Notes: generated by a model not told the origin, from the letters alone. Shown: positions 17,504 through 26,956, counted from the first letter of the stretch. The stretch: 45,182 nt of DNA from Pseudomonadota bacterium (GCA_029572955.1 JAKPQE010000121.1:1-45182); one strand, 5' to 3'. Program-made: numbers and translations.

Positions 17504-19666
17504 ATGACCGACAATTCCAGCCGAGCGATGTCGCGCACCCCCCATCCGGCGGGCGGCGACAGCTTGGAAGCAAAGCTCGCGAACCTGCCGGACGACGATC
17601 CGCTGGTCGAGTTGGCGCGCATCGTCAGCCAGAACCGCAGCTACGGCAGCCGTAGCGCGGCCCCGGTGGCCGCGCCGCGCCAGGAGCCGCGGCTGGTTCC
17701 GCAGTCGGCGCCGCGCATGTCCGACTACGAGCCGGCGCCGCAGGCCGTGGCCGAGCCGGCCGATCCCTTTGCCGAACTCGAGGCCGAGATTTCCGGCGAG
17801 CTGCGCTCGACCTTCGCGGCCGACGACGGCTATGCCGCGCCGCAAGGCTATGCCCCGCCGCAGGGCGGCGCCGACGACTATGGCGAGCCGGCCTATGGCG
17901 ACGAGACCGGCTACGACGACCGGCAGGGCTATGACCAGCAGCAGGGCTATGCCGACCAGCAGGGCTATGGCGAGGAGCGGCAGGACGCCGGCGCCTATGG
18001 CCGGCCGGAGGACTATGCCGAGGCCGACAGCTACGGCGAGCCCCAGGCCTATGCCGAGCCCCAGGCCTATGCCGAGCCGGAGCGCTACGCCCCGCAGGAG
18101 ACCTATGCCGAGCCGCAGGCCTATGCGGACGAGATGGCCTATCTCGACGAGATCGAGGAATACGCCGAGGACGTGGTGCCGCCCGAGCCGGACTATGTCG
18201 AGGCGCAGCCGGCCGTCGCACCGGCGCCCCGCAGTGCCCAGCCGGCCGCGGCCGATCCGTTCGCCCGGCTCGATCGCGCGATCCGCGGCGATGTGCGGGG
18301 CAGTGCCGAGGATTACGGCGAGCCGCCGGCCTTCGTGCGGGCCGAGCGCAGCCAGCCGACCTATCGCGAGCCGAGCGTCGCGGCCCCGGCCGACGAGTGG
18401 GCCGCGCAGGACAGCTGGAAGGCGACGCCGGCGGGCCGCCACGAGCAGCCGCTCGAGGACGTGCCGGGCTACGAGGACCGCAACTGGCGCCAGGCGCCGG
18501 CCGAGGCCTACGAGGAAACCGGCTACGGCGACCGCTACGAATACGGCGCCGAGGAGATCATCGAGGCCGCCGACGAGACCGATCCGACGGTCTATCGCGA
18601 GGGCGTCCTGCCGCCGCATTCGCTCGACGAGGAGCGGGCGGTGGCCGTCGAGCCGTCGTCGCGCAAGGGGCTGATGGTCGCGGCCGTGGTGCTCGCCCTC
18701 GTCGTTCTCGGCGGTGGCGCGGCGCTCGGCTACAAGCTTCTCTTCGGCAGCGCCAGCGATGGACCGCCGCCGGTGATCCGGGCCGACAGCGAGCCGACCA
18801 AGGTGGCGCCGCAGGATCCGGGCGGGGCCGAGATCCCGCATCAGAACAAGCTGATCTACGACCGGGTCGGGGGCAACGACGCCAACCTGGCCGAGGAGCG
18901 TATCGTGCCGCGCGAGGAGCCGGTCGTCGCCGTCGACGATGCCGGCACCAAGACGACGCCGCGCGTCGTCATGCCGCCGACCAACGCCACCGACACCGAT
19001 GCCGGCACCGGTCCGCGCCGGGTGCGCACCGTGATCGTCAAGCCGGACGGCACCATCATCGGCGGTGACGAGCCGGTCGCCAAGGAAACCATGCCCGAGC
19101 CGCAGATGCCGGCCGCGGCCCCGGCCGCCGAGACGGCTGCGGCCGCCAGCAACGACCTCGCCGAACCGGGCAAGGGCGGCTCGACGCCGAAGCCGCGCCC
19201 GGGCGAACCGGCAGCGCCGGCGATGGCCGCGCCGGCAGCCGAGGCTCCGGCCCCGGCTCCTGTTGCAGCCGAGCCGAAGGTCGCCAAGCTGCCGACCCCG
19301 GCCGTTCGTCCGGCGGCCCCGGCCGCTCCGGCTCCGGCGGCAACCGCGCCGAAGGAGATCACCCCGGCGGCGCCGACGCCGGCCGTGGCCAAGGCTCCGG
19401 CAGCGGCGGCGACGACCGGCGGCTATGTCGTTCAGGTCAGTTCGCAGCGTACCGAGGAGCAGGCCCGCGCCGCCTTCGCCGGCCTGCAGCGCAAGTTCCC
19501 CGCGGTGCTCGGCAACCAGCAGCCGGACATCCGGCGGGCCGATCTCGGCGATCGCGGCGTCTATTACCGCGTCCGCGTCGGGCCGATGGGAAGCCGCGAC
19601 GACGCCAACGCCCTTTGCGGCCAGCTGAAGGCCGCCGGCGGCGACTGCCTCGTCCAGCGCAACTGA
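17504..19666 (+). CDS. SPOR domain membrane protein with Tyr/Pro-rich cytoplasmic repeats
   Basis: 720 residues with four zones. Residues 1-385 are long, low-complexity and probably cytoplasmic, rich in Tyr, Glu, Pro, Gln and Ala, with 6-residue EPQAYA repeats near 179-208. One membrane helix lies at about 390-412 (LMVAAVVLALVVLGGGAAL). A Pro/Ala-rich periplasmic linker runs to about 635. A SPOR domain fills 641-720, starting GGYVVQVSSQRTEEQARAAF. SPOR domains bind denuded glycan strands at the division site, so a role in division or septal wall synthesis is expected. The gene stands between argS and nagZ as in other Hyphomicrobiales. The unusually long N-terminal tail is the variable part. 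Confidence 0.9.
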   Translation: MTDNSSRAMSRTPHPAGGDSLEAKLANLPDDDPLVELARIVSQNRSYGSRSAAPVAAPRQEPRLVPQSAPRMSDYEPAPQAVAEPADPFAELEAEISGELRSTFAADDGYAAPQGYAPPQGGADDYGEPAYGDETGYDDRQGYDQQQGYADQQGYGEERQDAGAYGRPEDYAEADSYGEPQAYAEPQAYAEPERYAPQETYAEPQAYADEMAYLDEIEEYAEDVVPPEPDYVEAQPAVAPAPRSAQPAAADPFARLDRAIRGDVRGSAEDYGEPPAFVRAERSQPTYREPSVAAPADEWAAQDSWKATPAGRHEQPLEDVPGYEDRNWRQAPAEAYEETGYGDRYEYGAEEIIEAADETDPTVYREGVLPPHSLDEERAVAVEPSSRKGLMVAAVVLALVVLGGGAALGYKLLFGSASDGPPPVIRADSEPTKVAPQDPGGAEIPHQNKLIYDRVGGNDANLAEERIVPREEPVVAVDDAGTKTTPRVVMPPTNATDTDAGTGPRRVRTVIVKPDGTIIGGDEPVAKETMPEPQMPAAAPAAETAAAASNDLAEPGKGGSTPKPRPGEPAAPAMAAPAAEAPAPAPVAAEPKVAKLPTPAVRPAAPAAPAPAATAPKEITPAAPTPAVAKAPAAAATTGGYVVQVSSQRTEEQARAAFAGLQRKFPAVLGNQQPDIRRADLGDRGVYYRVRVGPMGSRDDANALCGQLKAAGGDCLVQRN
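18038..18127 (+). repeat. In-frame 18-base tandem repeats inside the SPOR gene
   Basis: Five consecutive 18-base units encode variants of EPQAYA. The first two (18038-18055 and 18056-18073, GAGCCCCAGGCCTATGCC) are identical; the next three diverge. The units keep the reading frame, so copy number could change without frameshift. Confidence 0.85.
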
Positions 19667-19677
19667 TCCCGCCTTTC

Positions 19678-19710
19678 GCCTCCCGGTCGCCGACGACCGG
19701 GAGGCGTTTT
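19678..19710 (+). terminator. Strong intrinsic terminator after the SPOR gene
   Basis: GCCTCCCGGTCG (19678-19689) and CGACCGGGAGGC (19694-19705) form a perfect 12-base stem with a CCGA loop, followed by GTTTTGCTTTT. It separates the SPOR transcript from nagZ and also makes a nagZ start at 19709, within the T-run, unlikely. Confidence 0.93.
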
Positions 19711-19750
19711 GCTTTTCCGATCGATTCTCGCTCGTGCCGAGGGCAGCGCC

Positions 19751-20770
19751 ATGACCGTCCGGGCCTACATTTCCGGCTGCGCCGGCACCGAACTCAAGCC
19801 TGAGGAACGGGCGCTCTTTGCCGACGCGCCGCCCTGGGGGCTGATCCTTTTCCTGCGCAACTGCGAGAGCCCCGAGCAGATCGAGGCGCTCGTCGCCTCG
19901 TTCCGCGAGCTCGTCGGCCGGGTGGATGCGCCGGTGCTGATCGATCAGGAAGGCGGCCGGGTGCAGCGCCTGCGACCGCCGCTCGCGCCGAACTATCCGC
20001 CGGCGGCGCGGTTCGGTGCCCTGCACGGGCTCGATGCGCAGGCCGGCATCGCCGCGGCGCGGCTCGGGGCGCGGCTGATCGGCGCCGACCTTGCCGCGCT
20101 CGGCATCAATGTCGACTGCCTGCCGGTGCTCGACCTCGGCCTGCCGGTGACCCACAAGGTGATCGGCGATCGCGCCTATGGCGGCGACATGGCGACGGTC
20201 ATCACCCTCGGGCGGGCGGTCTGCGAGGGGCTTCTTTCCGCCGGCGTGCTGCCGGTGATCAAGCACATCCCGGGACATGGGCGGGCGATGGCCGACAGCC
20301 ATCTGGAACTGCCGGTGGTCGCGACGCCCGCCGCCGAGCTCGCCGCGACCGATTTCGTGCCCTTCGCCGCGCTCGCCGACATGCCGCTCGCCATGACGGC
20401 GCATGTCGTCTATTCGGCGCTCGATGCGGAGCGGCCGGCGACCACCTCGCCGACCGTCATCTCCGAGATCATCCGCGGCCATATCGGCTTTTCGGGCCTC
20501 CTGATGTCCGACGACCTGTCGATGAAGGCGCTGGCGGGCAGCTTTGCCGCGCGCACCGAAGCGGCGATTGCGGCCGGCTGCGATGTCGTGCTTCACTGCA
20601 ACGGCGAATTCGACGAGATGGCGGAGGTCGCGGCGGCGGCACCGGCGCTTTCCGGGGAGGCGGAGCGGCGGGCGAATGCGGCGCTGCAGCTTCTGGCCGA
20701 GCCGGACCAGGCGTTCGACGAAGTGGCGGCGCGACTGGAATTCGAGAGCCTGTTCGCCGCGCTCGCCTGA
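19751..20770 (+). CDS. nagZ: Beta-N-acetylhexosaminidase (GH3)
   Basis: 339 residues. NagZ removes N-acetylglucosamine from anhydromuropeptides in the cytoplasm during cell wall recycling. The KHIPGHG motif (171-177) with the Asp182-Ser183-His184 general acid dyad, and the nucleophile region MSDDLSMKAL (252-261, Asp254/Asp255), are intact. ATG 19751 is preceded by GAGGGCAG; the in-frame start at 19709 lies in the preceding terminator and is rejected. The next gene, scpA, starts 28 bases after the stop, so nagZ-scpA-scpB are probably cotranscribed. Confidence 0.95.
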   Translation: MTVRAYISGCAGTELKPEERALFADAPPWGLILFLRNCESPEQIEALVASFRELVGRVDAPVLIDQEGGRVQRLRPPLAPNYPPAARFGALHGLDAQAGIAAARLGARLIGADLAALGINVDCLPVLDLGLPVTHKVIGDRAYGGDMATVITLGRAVCEGLLSAGVLPVIKHIPGHGRAMADSHLELPVVATPAAELAATDFVPFAALADMPLAMTAHVVYSALDAERPATTSPTVISEIIRGHIGFSGLLMSDDLSMKALAGSFAARTEAAIAAGCDVVLHCNGEFDEMAEVAAAAPALSGEAERRANAALQLLAEPDQAFDEVAARLEFESLFAALA

Positions 20771-20797
20771 CGGCGGACGGGACGAGACGGGCGGACG

Positions 20798-21637
20798 ATG
20801 ACAGCTTCCGGCAACGAGGATCTGTGGACCGAGGCGGCGGCCGACGAGGCGCGCGCGAGCGCCGATCCGACCTTCGTCATCGACGTCGCCGGCTTCGAGG
20901 GTCCGCTCGACCTGCTGCTGACGCTGGCGCGCAACCAGAAGGTCGATCTCGCCCGCATCTCGATCCTCGCCCTTGCCGAGCAATACCTCGCCTTCATCGA
21001 GAACCTGCGCAAGCTGCGCCTCGAGGTCGCCGCCGACTACCTCGTGATGGCGGCCTGGCTCGCCTATCTGAAATCCCGCCTGCTGCTGCCCGAACCGCCG
21101 GGCGACGAGGAGCCGAGCGGCGAGGAGCTCGCCGCGATGCTCGCCTTCCGCCTGCAGCGCCTCGAAGCCGTGCGCGCCGTCGCGGCGCGGCTCTTCTCGC
21201 GCGACCGGCTCGGCCGCGACGCCTTCGCGCGCGGTGCGCCGGAGCCGCTGGAGGTCCGGCGCGAGCAGAGCCATGCCGATACGCTCTACGACCTGCTCAA
21301 GGCCTATGGCGCGCTGCGCCAGCGCACCATCGTGTCCTCGGTGCATGTGCGCCGCCGGCCGGTGCTGGCGCTGCCCGAGGCGCGCGACATCCTGATGCGC
21401 CTCGTCGGCACCGCCGCCGACTGGGTGCCGATCGACGTCTTCCTTGCCGACTATCTCGCCGAGGCGCCGGAGGGCAGGGTGAGCGTCCTTGCCTCCTCGT
21501 TCAGCGCGAGCCTCGAACTCGTCCGCGAGGGCGTTGCCGAATTGCGCCAGAGCGAGGCCTTCGGCCGGCTTTACCTCAGGCGGCGGGCAGAGGATAAGAA
21601 CGGGGCTGACAACGGAACGAGCGGGGCGGCGACGTGA
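20798..21637 (+). CDS. scpA: Segregation and condensation protein A
   Basis: 279 residues, within the family range. ScpA is the kleisin that closes the SMC ring in chromosome condensation. The N-terminal FEGPLDLLLTLARNQKVDL, EYL-type helix ADYLVMAAWLAYLKSRLLLP and the C-terminal winged-helix end (SLELVREGVAELRQSEAFGRLYLR) are typical. Its stop overlaps the scpB start by four bases, which indicates coupled translation. The smc gene is not in the window. Confidence 0.95.
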   Translation: MTASGNEDLWTEAAADEARASADPTFVIDVAGFEGPLDLLLTLARNQKVDLARISILALAEQYLAFIENLRKLRLEVAADYLVMAAWLAYLKSRLLLPEPPGDEEPSGEELAAMLAFRLQRLEAVRAVAARLFSRDRLGRDAFARGAPEPLEVRREQSHADTLYDLLKAYGALRQRTIVSSVHVRRRPVLALPEARDILMRLVGTAADWVPIDVFLADYLAEAPEGRVSVLASSFSASLELVREGVAELRQSEAFGRLYLRRRAEDKNGADNGTSGAAT

Positions 21638-22326
21638 TCGAGGACGACGACACCGACTGGACCGGCACGGCGCCCGACCGCGAGCAGCTGCGCATCGTCG
21701 AGGCGCTGCTGTTTGCCTCGGCCGAGCCGCTGTCGGACGGCGATCTCGCCATGCGCCTGCCGGAAGGGGCGGACGTCGCCGGGCTCGTCGCGGCACTCGC
21801 CGAGGACTATGCCGGGCGCGGCGTCAATCTCGTGCGGGTGGCCGGCAAGTGGATGTTCCGCACCGCGGTCGATCTCGGCGCGCTGGTGCGCGAGGACCAG
21901 CCGGAGGAGCGGCGGCTGTCGCGGGCGGCCCTCGAAACGCTCGCCGCCATCGCCTACCACCAGCCGGTGACCCGGGCCGAGATCGAGGACATTCGCGGCG
22001 TCACGATGTCGAAGGGGACGCTCGACGTGCTGATGGAGGCCGGCTTCATCCGCATGCGCGGGCGGCGGCGCACGCCGGGCCGGCCGATCACCTACGGCAC
22101 CACCGAGGGGTTCCTCGTGCAGTTCGGGCTCGAGGCGATCGGCGACCTGCCGGGCCTCGACGAGATGAAGGGGGCGGGTCTCTTCGACCAGGCCCTGCCG
22201 GCCGGCTTCAAGATCCCGGTGCCGAGCGACTCGATCCTGCCCGATGAGGAGGACCCGCTCGACGGCGACGAGCACGACGTGCTGCCGCTCGAAGCCGAGG
22301 AAGCGGGCGCCGGGACCGAGGACTGA
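21634..22326 (+). CDS. scpB: Segregation and condensation protein B
   Basis: 230 residues. ScpB is the winged-helix dimer that binds ScpA in the SMC complex. Typical segments are IVEALLFASAEPL near residue 17, RRLSRAALETLAAIAYHQPVTRAEIE and GRPITYGTTEGFLVQFGLE. It starts at GTG 21634 within a GTGA overlap with scpA. The acidic C-terminal tail (residues 205-230) is Glu/Asp-rich and probably disordered. Confidence 0.95.
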   Translation: MIEDDDTDWTGTAPDREQLRIVEALLFASAEPLSDGDLAMRLPEGADVAGLVAALAEDYAGRGVNLVRVAGKWMFRTAVDLGALVREDQPEERRLSRAALETLAAIAYHQPVTRAEIEDIRGVTMSKGTLDVLMEAGFIRMRGRRRTPGRPITYGTTEGFLVQFGLEAIGDLPGLDEMKGAGLFDQALPAGFKIPVPSDSILPDEEDPLDGDEHDVLPLEAEEAGAGTED

Positions 22327-22462
22327 GCGCCCGGTTGCCGCATTTTCAGCAGAGTTCCACGATATCCGGGATGGTGGCGCCGTTTATTGCGGGAGCCGAC
22401 CCTTTCTGCGATAGTGCGCCCCCGAGCCGCCGACCCGGCAACGAGTTGAGGAGAGTGCCTAA

Positions 22463-22699
22463 ATGTCCGTGGGTATCTGGCAGATCGTAATCATTGCCGT
22501 CGTCGTCGTTCTTCTGTTCGGACGCGGCAAGATTTCCGATCTGATGGGCGACGTCGCCAAGGGAATCAAGAGCTTCAAGAAGGGGCTGGCCGAGGACGAC
22601 ACGACCGTCGCCGGCAATTCGACGAAGACCATCGATCACAATCCCGGCGAGCCCGTCGGCAGCGCCGAAAAGACCAACGATCCGCACCGGGCGGGCTGA
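22463..22699 (+). CDS. tatA: Sec-independent protein translocase TatA
   Basis: 78 residues. TatA oligomers form the passage for folded proteins across the inner membrane. One N-terminal helix ([16 protein letters not shown]), the FGRGKISDL hinge and an amphipathic helix ([11 protein letters not shown]) are clear. A GAGGAGAG ribosome site precedes ATG 22463. It heads a tatA-tatB-tatC group; the 136-base gap from scpB holds nothing certain. Confidence 0.95.
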   Translation: MSVGIWQIVIIAVVVVLLFGRGKISDLMGDVAKGIKSFKKGLAEDDTTVAGNSTKTIDHNPGEPVGSAEKTNDPHRAG

Positions 22700-22781
22700 C
22701 CCGCGACAGGCCCGGCCGGCCAGGGACATCGGGACGCCCGGTGATCGCGGCCGGCCAATTTGCGGAGGCGTGGCGTAATCG

Positions 22782-23255
22782 ATGTTCGACATCGGCTGGA
22801 CGGAATTGCTGGTCGTTGCCGTGGTCGCGATCGTGGTGGTCGGACCGAAGGACCTGCCGCGCGTGCTGCGGACGCTCGCGCAGACGATCGGCAAGGTGCG
22901 CCGCATGGCCGGCGAATTCCAGAACACGTTCAACGAGGCGCTGAAGGAAGCCGAGCTCGACGACCTGAAGCGCGACGTGCAGGCGCTGCGCGATACCGCG
23001 ACCTTCAAGGACGTGCGTTCGAGCCTCGATCCGATCCGCCATCTCGACGATCAGTTCCGTAGCGAAATGTCCGGCAACGTGCTCGATTCGGCGAAGAAAA
23101 CGGCGGCCCCGAGCCCGGCGGCGGCAGGTTCCGCGCTCGAGGCGATGGCCGACGAGCCGGCCGAGACCGCTCCCGCCAAGCCCGCCGCGGCACCGGCGGG
23201 CGCGGCGACCGAGACCAAGGCCGGGAGCGAAGGCTCCACTGGAGGCTCGGCGTGA
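22782..23255 (+). CDS. tatB: Sec-independent protein translocase TatB
   Basis: 157 residues. TatB joins TatC in the receptor for twin-arginine signal peptides. MFDIGWTELLVVAVVAIVVV, then GPKDLPRVLRTL, is the typical start: one membrane helix and a conserved Glu8 and Gly-Pro hinge. A charged amphipathic stretch follows and then an Ala/Pro/Glu-rich tail. It overlaps tatC by four bases (GTGA). Confidence 0.95.
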   Translation: MFDIGWTELLVVAVVAIVVVGPKDLPRVLRTLAQTIGKVRRMAGEFQNTFNEALKEAELDDLKRDVQALRDTATFKDVRSSLDPIRHLDDQFRSEMSGNVLDSAKKTAAPSPAAAGSALEAMADEPAETAPAKPAAAPAGAATETKAGSEGSTGGSA

Positions 23256-24043
23256 GCGAAGACGACATCGAAGCCTCGAAGGCGCCGCTGATCGAGCACC
23301 TGATCGAGCTGCGCTCGCGGCTCGTCAAGGCGATGATCGCGATCGCGATCGCCTTCGTGCTGTGCTTCACCGTCGCCGACACGATCTTCAACATCCTGCT
23401 CTATCCCTATGAGCGGGCGGCCGGCGACGTCGGCGGCCTCGAACTCATCTACACGGCGCCGCAGGAATATTTCTTCACGCAGATGAAGCTGGCGCTGTTC
23501 GGTGCGCTGTTCCTCGCCTTTCCGGTAATCGCGGTGCAGATCTACATGTTCGTCGCGCCCGGGCTCTACAAGCACGAGCGCTCGGCATTCCTGCCGTATC
23601 TCATTGCCACACCGGTGCTTTTCATCGCCGGCTCGCTGCTCGTCTATTACGGCGTGATGCCGCTCGCCATGCAGTTCTTCCTGTCGCTGGAGCAGCACGG
23701 GGAAGGGGTGGCGACGATCCGGCTGGTCGCCCGGGTCAGCGAGTATCTCGGCCTCATCATGACGCTGATCTTCGCCTTCGGCCTCGTCTTCCAGCTGCCG
23801 GTGGTGCTGACGCTTCTCGCCCGCGCCGGGATGGTCACCAGCCAGACGCTGAAGGAAAAGCGCAAATACGCGATGCTGCTCGCTTTTGTCGCTGCGGCGA
23901 TCCTGACGCCGCCCGATCCGATCTCCCAGATCGGGCTTGCGGTGCCGACCCTCCTCCTCTACGAGATGTCCATCTATGCGGTGAAGCTCATCGAGCGGCG
24001 CCGAGCCGAGGCGGAAGCCAAGCGGGACCTCGTGGAGCAATAG
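23252..24043 (+). CDS. tatC: Sec-independent protein translocase TatC
   Basis: 263 residues with six membrane helices. TatC is the core receptor for twin-arginine signal peptides. The N-terminal PLIEHLIELRSRLVKAM and the periplasmic PYERA stretch are family signatures, as is the PDPISQIGLAVPTLLLYE end. The start is GTG 23252, overlapping the tatB stop. A hairpin (24043-24058) follows directly but has no T-run. Confidence 0.96.
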   Translation: MSEDDIEASKAPLIEHLIELRSRLVKAMIAIAIAFVLCFTVADTIFNILLYPYERAAGDVGGLELIYTAPQEYFFTQMKLALFGALFLAFPVIAVQIYMFVAPGLYKHERSAFLPYLIATPVLFIAGSLLVYYGVMPLAMQFFLSLEQHGEGVATIRLVARVSEYLGLIMTLIFAFGLVFQLPVVLTLLARAGMVTSQTLKEKRKYAMLLAFVAAAILTPPDPISQIGLAVPTLLLYEMSIYAVKLIERRRAEAEAKRDLVEQ

Positions 24044-24100
24044 ACGCCGCCCGGCGTCGACCCGGCGAGCCGCACGGCGTCTCATTTCCGGGGGATCTCC

Positions 24101-25381
24101 ATGTTCGACATCAAGTGGATTCGCGACAATCCGGAAGCGCTCGACAAGGCCCTGGCGAGCCGCGGCATGGCGCCGGCGTCGCCGCGCCTCTTGGAGATGG
24201 ACGAGGCGCGCCGGGCGCATGTGGCGCGACTGCAGGAAGCCCAGGAGCGGCGCAACGCGGCTTCGAAGGAGATCGGCCAGGCCAAGGCGTCGGGCGACGA
24301 GGCCAAGGCCGCCGCGCTGATCGACGAGATCGCCAGCCTCAAGAGCTTCGTCCAGAACGGCGAGGAGGAAGAGCGCCGGCTGACGGCCCTTCTCGACGAC
24401 GAGCTGGCGACCATCCCGAACGTGCCGCTCGCCGAGGTTCCCTTCGGCGAGAGCGAGCACGACAACGCGGTCCATCACGTCTCCGGCGAGAAGCCGGATT
24501 TCGATTTCGAGCCGAAGCAGCATTTCGAGATCGGCGAAGGCCTCGGCCTGATGGATTTCGAGGCGGCGGCCAAGCTCTCCGGCGCCCGCTTCGTCGTCTT
24601 GAAAGGCATGCTCGCCCGGCTCGAACGGGCGCTCGCCCAGTTCATGCTCGACCTGCACACCACCGAGCACGGCTACACCGAGATCGCGCCGCCGCTGATG
24701 GTGCGCGACGAGGTGATGTTCGGCACGGCGCAGCTGCCGAAATTCGCCGAGGATCAGTTCCGCACCATGGACGGGCGCTGGCTCATTCCGACGGCGGAGG
24801 TGCCGCTGACCAACCTCGTGCGCGAGAAGATCCTCGCCGAGGCCGAGCTGCCGATCCGGGTGACGGCGGGCACGCCGTGCTTCCGCCTCGAGGCCGGCTC
24901 GGCCGGGCGCGACACGCGCGGCATGCTGCGCCAGCACCAGTTCATGAAGGTCGAGATGGTGTCGATCACGACCGCCGAGAGCTCGCGGGCCGAGCTCGAC
25001 CGCATGCGCGACTGCGCCGAGAAAGTGCTGCAGCGGCTCGGCATCCACTACCGGGTCGTGACCCTTTGCACCGGCGACATGGGCTTTGCCTCGCAGATGA
25101 CCTACGACATCGAAGCGTGGCTGCCCGGCCAGAACACCTATCGCGAGATTTCGAGCTGCTCGGTGTGCGGCGATTTCCAGGCGCGGCGCATGGGCACGCG
25201 CTATCGCCCGACCGAGGGCAAGGGCGTGCGCTACGTGCACACGCTCAACGGCTCGGGCATCGCGGTCGGCCGGGCGCTGATCGCGGTGATCGAGAACTAC
25301 CAGAACGCCGACGGTTCGGTGACGGTGCCGGAGGCGCTGCGCCCCTATCTCGGCGGGCTGGAGACGATCGGCCGGGCCTGA
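24101..25381 (+). CDS. serS: Seryl-tRNA synthetase
   Basis: 426 residues, full length for a class II SerRS. An N-terminal coiled-coil arm (about 25-105, [20 protein letters not shown] onward) contacts the long variable arm of tRNA(Ser). The catalytic core shows motif 2 around [21 protein letters not shown] (split here as FRLEAGSAG and [12 protein letters not shown]) and motif 3 [17 protein letters not shown]. It starts at ATG 24101 after GGGGGA. It sits between tatC and surE, as is usual in this order. Confidence 0.97.
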   Translation: MFDIKWIRDNPEALDKALASRGMAPASPRLLEMDEARRAHVARLQEAQERRNAASKEIGQAKASGDEAKAAALIDEIASLKSFVQNGEEEERRLTALLDDELATIPNVPLAEVPFGESEHDNAVHHVSGEKPDFDFEPKQHFEIGEGLGLMDFEAAAKLSGARFVVLKGMLARLERALAQFMLDLHTTEHGYTEIAPPLMVRDEVMFGTAQLPKFAEDQFRTMDGRWLIPTAEVPLTNLVREKILAEAELPIRVTAGTPCFRLEAGSAGRDTRGMLRQHQFMKVEMVSITTAESSRAELDRMRDCAEKVLQRLGIHYRVVTLCTGDMGFASQMTYDIEAWLPGQNTYREISSCSVCGDFQARRMGTRYRPTEGKGVRYVHTLNGSGIAVGRALIAVIENYQNADGSVTVPEALRPYLGGLETIGRA

Positions 25382-25408
25382 CGGCCGGGCGGGGAAGAGG
25401 CGGACGCC

Positions 25409-26167
25409 ATGCGCATTCTGATCACCAACGACGACGGCATCCACGCCCCGGGCCTTGCGGTGCTCGAGCGCATCGCGCAGACGCTGTCCGGCGACGTCTG
25501 GGTGGTGGCGCCGGAGACCGACCAGAGCGGGGCGTCGCATTCGCTGACGCTCAACGATCCCTTGCGTCTCCGGAAGATCGGCGAGAAGACCTTTGCCGTG
25601 CGCGGCACGCCGACCGACTGTGTCATCATGGGCGTGCGCCACATCCTGCCGGAGCCGCCGGACCTCGTTCTTTCCGGCGTCAATCGCGGCCAGAACCTCG
25701 CCGACGACGTGACCTATTCGGGCACCATCGCCGGGGCGATCGAGGGCACGCTGCTCGGCGTGCGCTCGATGGCGCTCAGCCAGGCCTATGGCTGGGAGAG
25801 CCGCTCGCAGGTGCCGTGGGGCACGGCGGAGGCGCTGGCGCCGGCCCTCATCGACCGGCTGATGCGCGCCGAGCTGCCCGACAACACGCTGCTCAACATC
25901 AATTTCCCCGATTGCGCGCCGGAGAAGGTCGCGGGCGTCGAGGTCACCGTGCAGGGCAAGCGCAACCAGGACCTCCTCTATATCGACCCGCGCGAGGACG
26001 GCCGCGGCAATCCCTATTACTGGATCGCCTTCAAGCGCGGTCCGGAAGCGCCGGCCGCGGGCAGCGACCTTCGGGCCGTGCTCGACGGCCGCATTTCGGT
26101 GACGCCGCTGCAGCTCGATCTCACCGCCCATGCGGTGCATCGCGCCTTGACAGACGCCATCGCCTGA
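25409..26167 (+). CDS. surE: 5'/3'-nucleotidase SurE
   Basis: 252 residues. SurE dephosphorylates nucleoside monophosphates and is linked to stationary-phase survival. The metal ligands are visible: Asp8-Asp9 in [11 protein letters not shown], Ser40 in DQSGASHS, and Asn92 in SGVNRGQN. It starts at ATG 25409, 27 bases after serS, and is followed by pcm 43 bases later, the classic surE-pcm pair. Confidence 0.96.
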   Translation: MRILITNDDGIHAPGLAVLERIAQTLSGDVWVVAPETDQSGASHSLTLNDPLRLRKIGEKTFAVRGTPTDCVIMGVRHILPEPPDLVLSGVNRGQNLADDVTYSGTIAGAIEGTLLGVRSMALSQAYGWESRSQVPWGTAEALAPALIDRLMRAELPDNTLLNINFPDCAPEKVAGVEVTVQGKRNQDLLYIDPREDGRGNPYYWIAFKRGPEAPAAGSDLRAVLDGRISVTPLQLDLTAHAVHRALTDAIA

Positions 26168-26210
26168 CGTCCGCTGATCGCTCGCTGAGGATCACCGAAA
26201 GAGGCGGCGC

Positions 26211-26903
26211 GTGCAGGGCGAAGACGACGACTGGATCGGCCCGTGGGAGGGTGGCGCTGCCGGCCCCGGACAGGTGACGCGCGCCGAATTCGTGCTGATG
26301 CTGCGCCGCCAGGGCATCCGTGACCGCCGCGTGCTCGCGGCGATGGAGCAGGTGCCGCGCGAGATCTTCGTTGCCTCCGTCGGCCGGCGCGAGGCCTATG
26401 CCGACCATGCGCTGCCGATCGAGTGCGGCCAGACCATCAGCCAGCCCTATGTCGTTGCCTTCATGACCGAGGCGCTCGACGTCGCGCCCGAGCACAGGGT
26501 GCTCGAGGTCGGCACCGGCTCGGGCTATCAGACGGCGGTGCTCGCCCATCTCGCCGGCCACGTCTTTTCCCTCGACCGCTATCGCACCCTCGTCGAGGGC
26601 GCGGCCGAGCGGCTCGCGACACTGAAGCTCGACAATGTCACGGTGAAGGCCGGCGACGGTTTCCTCGGCTGGCCGCAGGAAGCGCCGTTCGACCGCATCA
26701 TGGTGACGGCGGCCTTCCCCGAAGTCCCGCAGGCGCTGAAGGAGCAGCTCGCCGAGGGCGGGCGCCTCATCATGCCGGTCGGCCCGGAAGGCGGCGTGCA
26801 GGAGCTGCGGCTGCTGGAGAAGACGCCGGAGGGCTTTGCCGAGCGGCGGCTGATGGCGGTGCGCTTCGTGCCGCTCGTTCCCGGCATGGCGCGGGCGCTC
26901 TGA
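26211..26903 (+). CDS. pcm: Protein-L-isoaspartate O-methyltransferase
   Basis: 230 residues. Pcm methylates isoaspartyl sites in damaged proteins with S-adenosylmethionine. GQTISQPYVVAFMTEAL (73-89) and the SAM-binding VLEVGTGSGYQTAVLAHL (97-114) are clear, as is VTAAF. The start is taken as GTG 26211, preceded by AAAGAGG; a later start is possible but would remove only poorly conserved residues. It ends the conserved block. In many Hyphomicrobiales a LysM/M23 peptidase gene follows, but it does not here. Confidence 0.94.
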   Translation: MQGEDDDWIGPWEGGAAGPGQVTRAEFVLMLRRQGIRDRRVLAAMEQVPREIFVASVGRREAYADHALPIECGQTISQPYVVAFMTEALDVAPEHRVLEVGTGSGYQTAVLAHLAGHVFSLDRYRTLVEGAAERLATLKLDNVTVKAGDGFLGWPQEAPFDRIMVTAAFPEVPQALKEQLAEGGRLIMPVGPEGGVQELRLLEKTPEGFAERRLMAVRFVPLVPGMARAL

Positions 26904-26916
26904 TCGGGCTCTTTGC

Positions 26917-26956
26917 TTGACAAGATGTTATGTCGGTCATGCTTGGTAATACCAAG
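26917..26956 (+). promoter_or_regulatory. Promoter -35 box and palindromic operator of the toxin-antitoxin pair
   Basis: TTGACA (26917-26922) is a perfect -35 box. The expected -10 region has no good match. Just there lies CTTGGTAATACCAAG: CTTGGT (26942-26947), AAT, ACCAAG (26951-26956), a perfect inverted repeat that ends 11 bases before the antitoxin ATG. Type II antitoxins of the ParD family repress their own promoters by binding such palindromes. Confidence 0.75.

Noticed and set aside
17830-18130. CRISPR-like direct repeats
   Set aside because: The repeats are in frame, contiguous and encode EPQAYA-type residues; there are no spacers or cas genes.
17246-21796. Very long open frame (over 1500 codons) on the minus strand
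   Set aside because: It lies antisense to argS, the SPOR gene, nagZ, scpA and scpB, is Arg/Gly/Ala-rich with no domain, and arises from the high GC content.
24043-24058. Terminator after tatC
   Set aside because: GACGCC/GGCGTC forms a short stem but no T-run follows and serS lies close downstream.
23051-26140. Long minus-strand open frame of about 1030 codons
   Set aside because: It is antisense to tatB, tatC, serS and surE, all firm genes, and has low-complexity charged composition.
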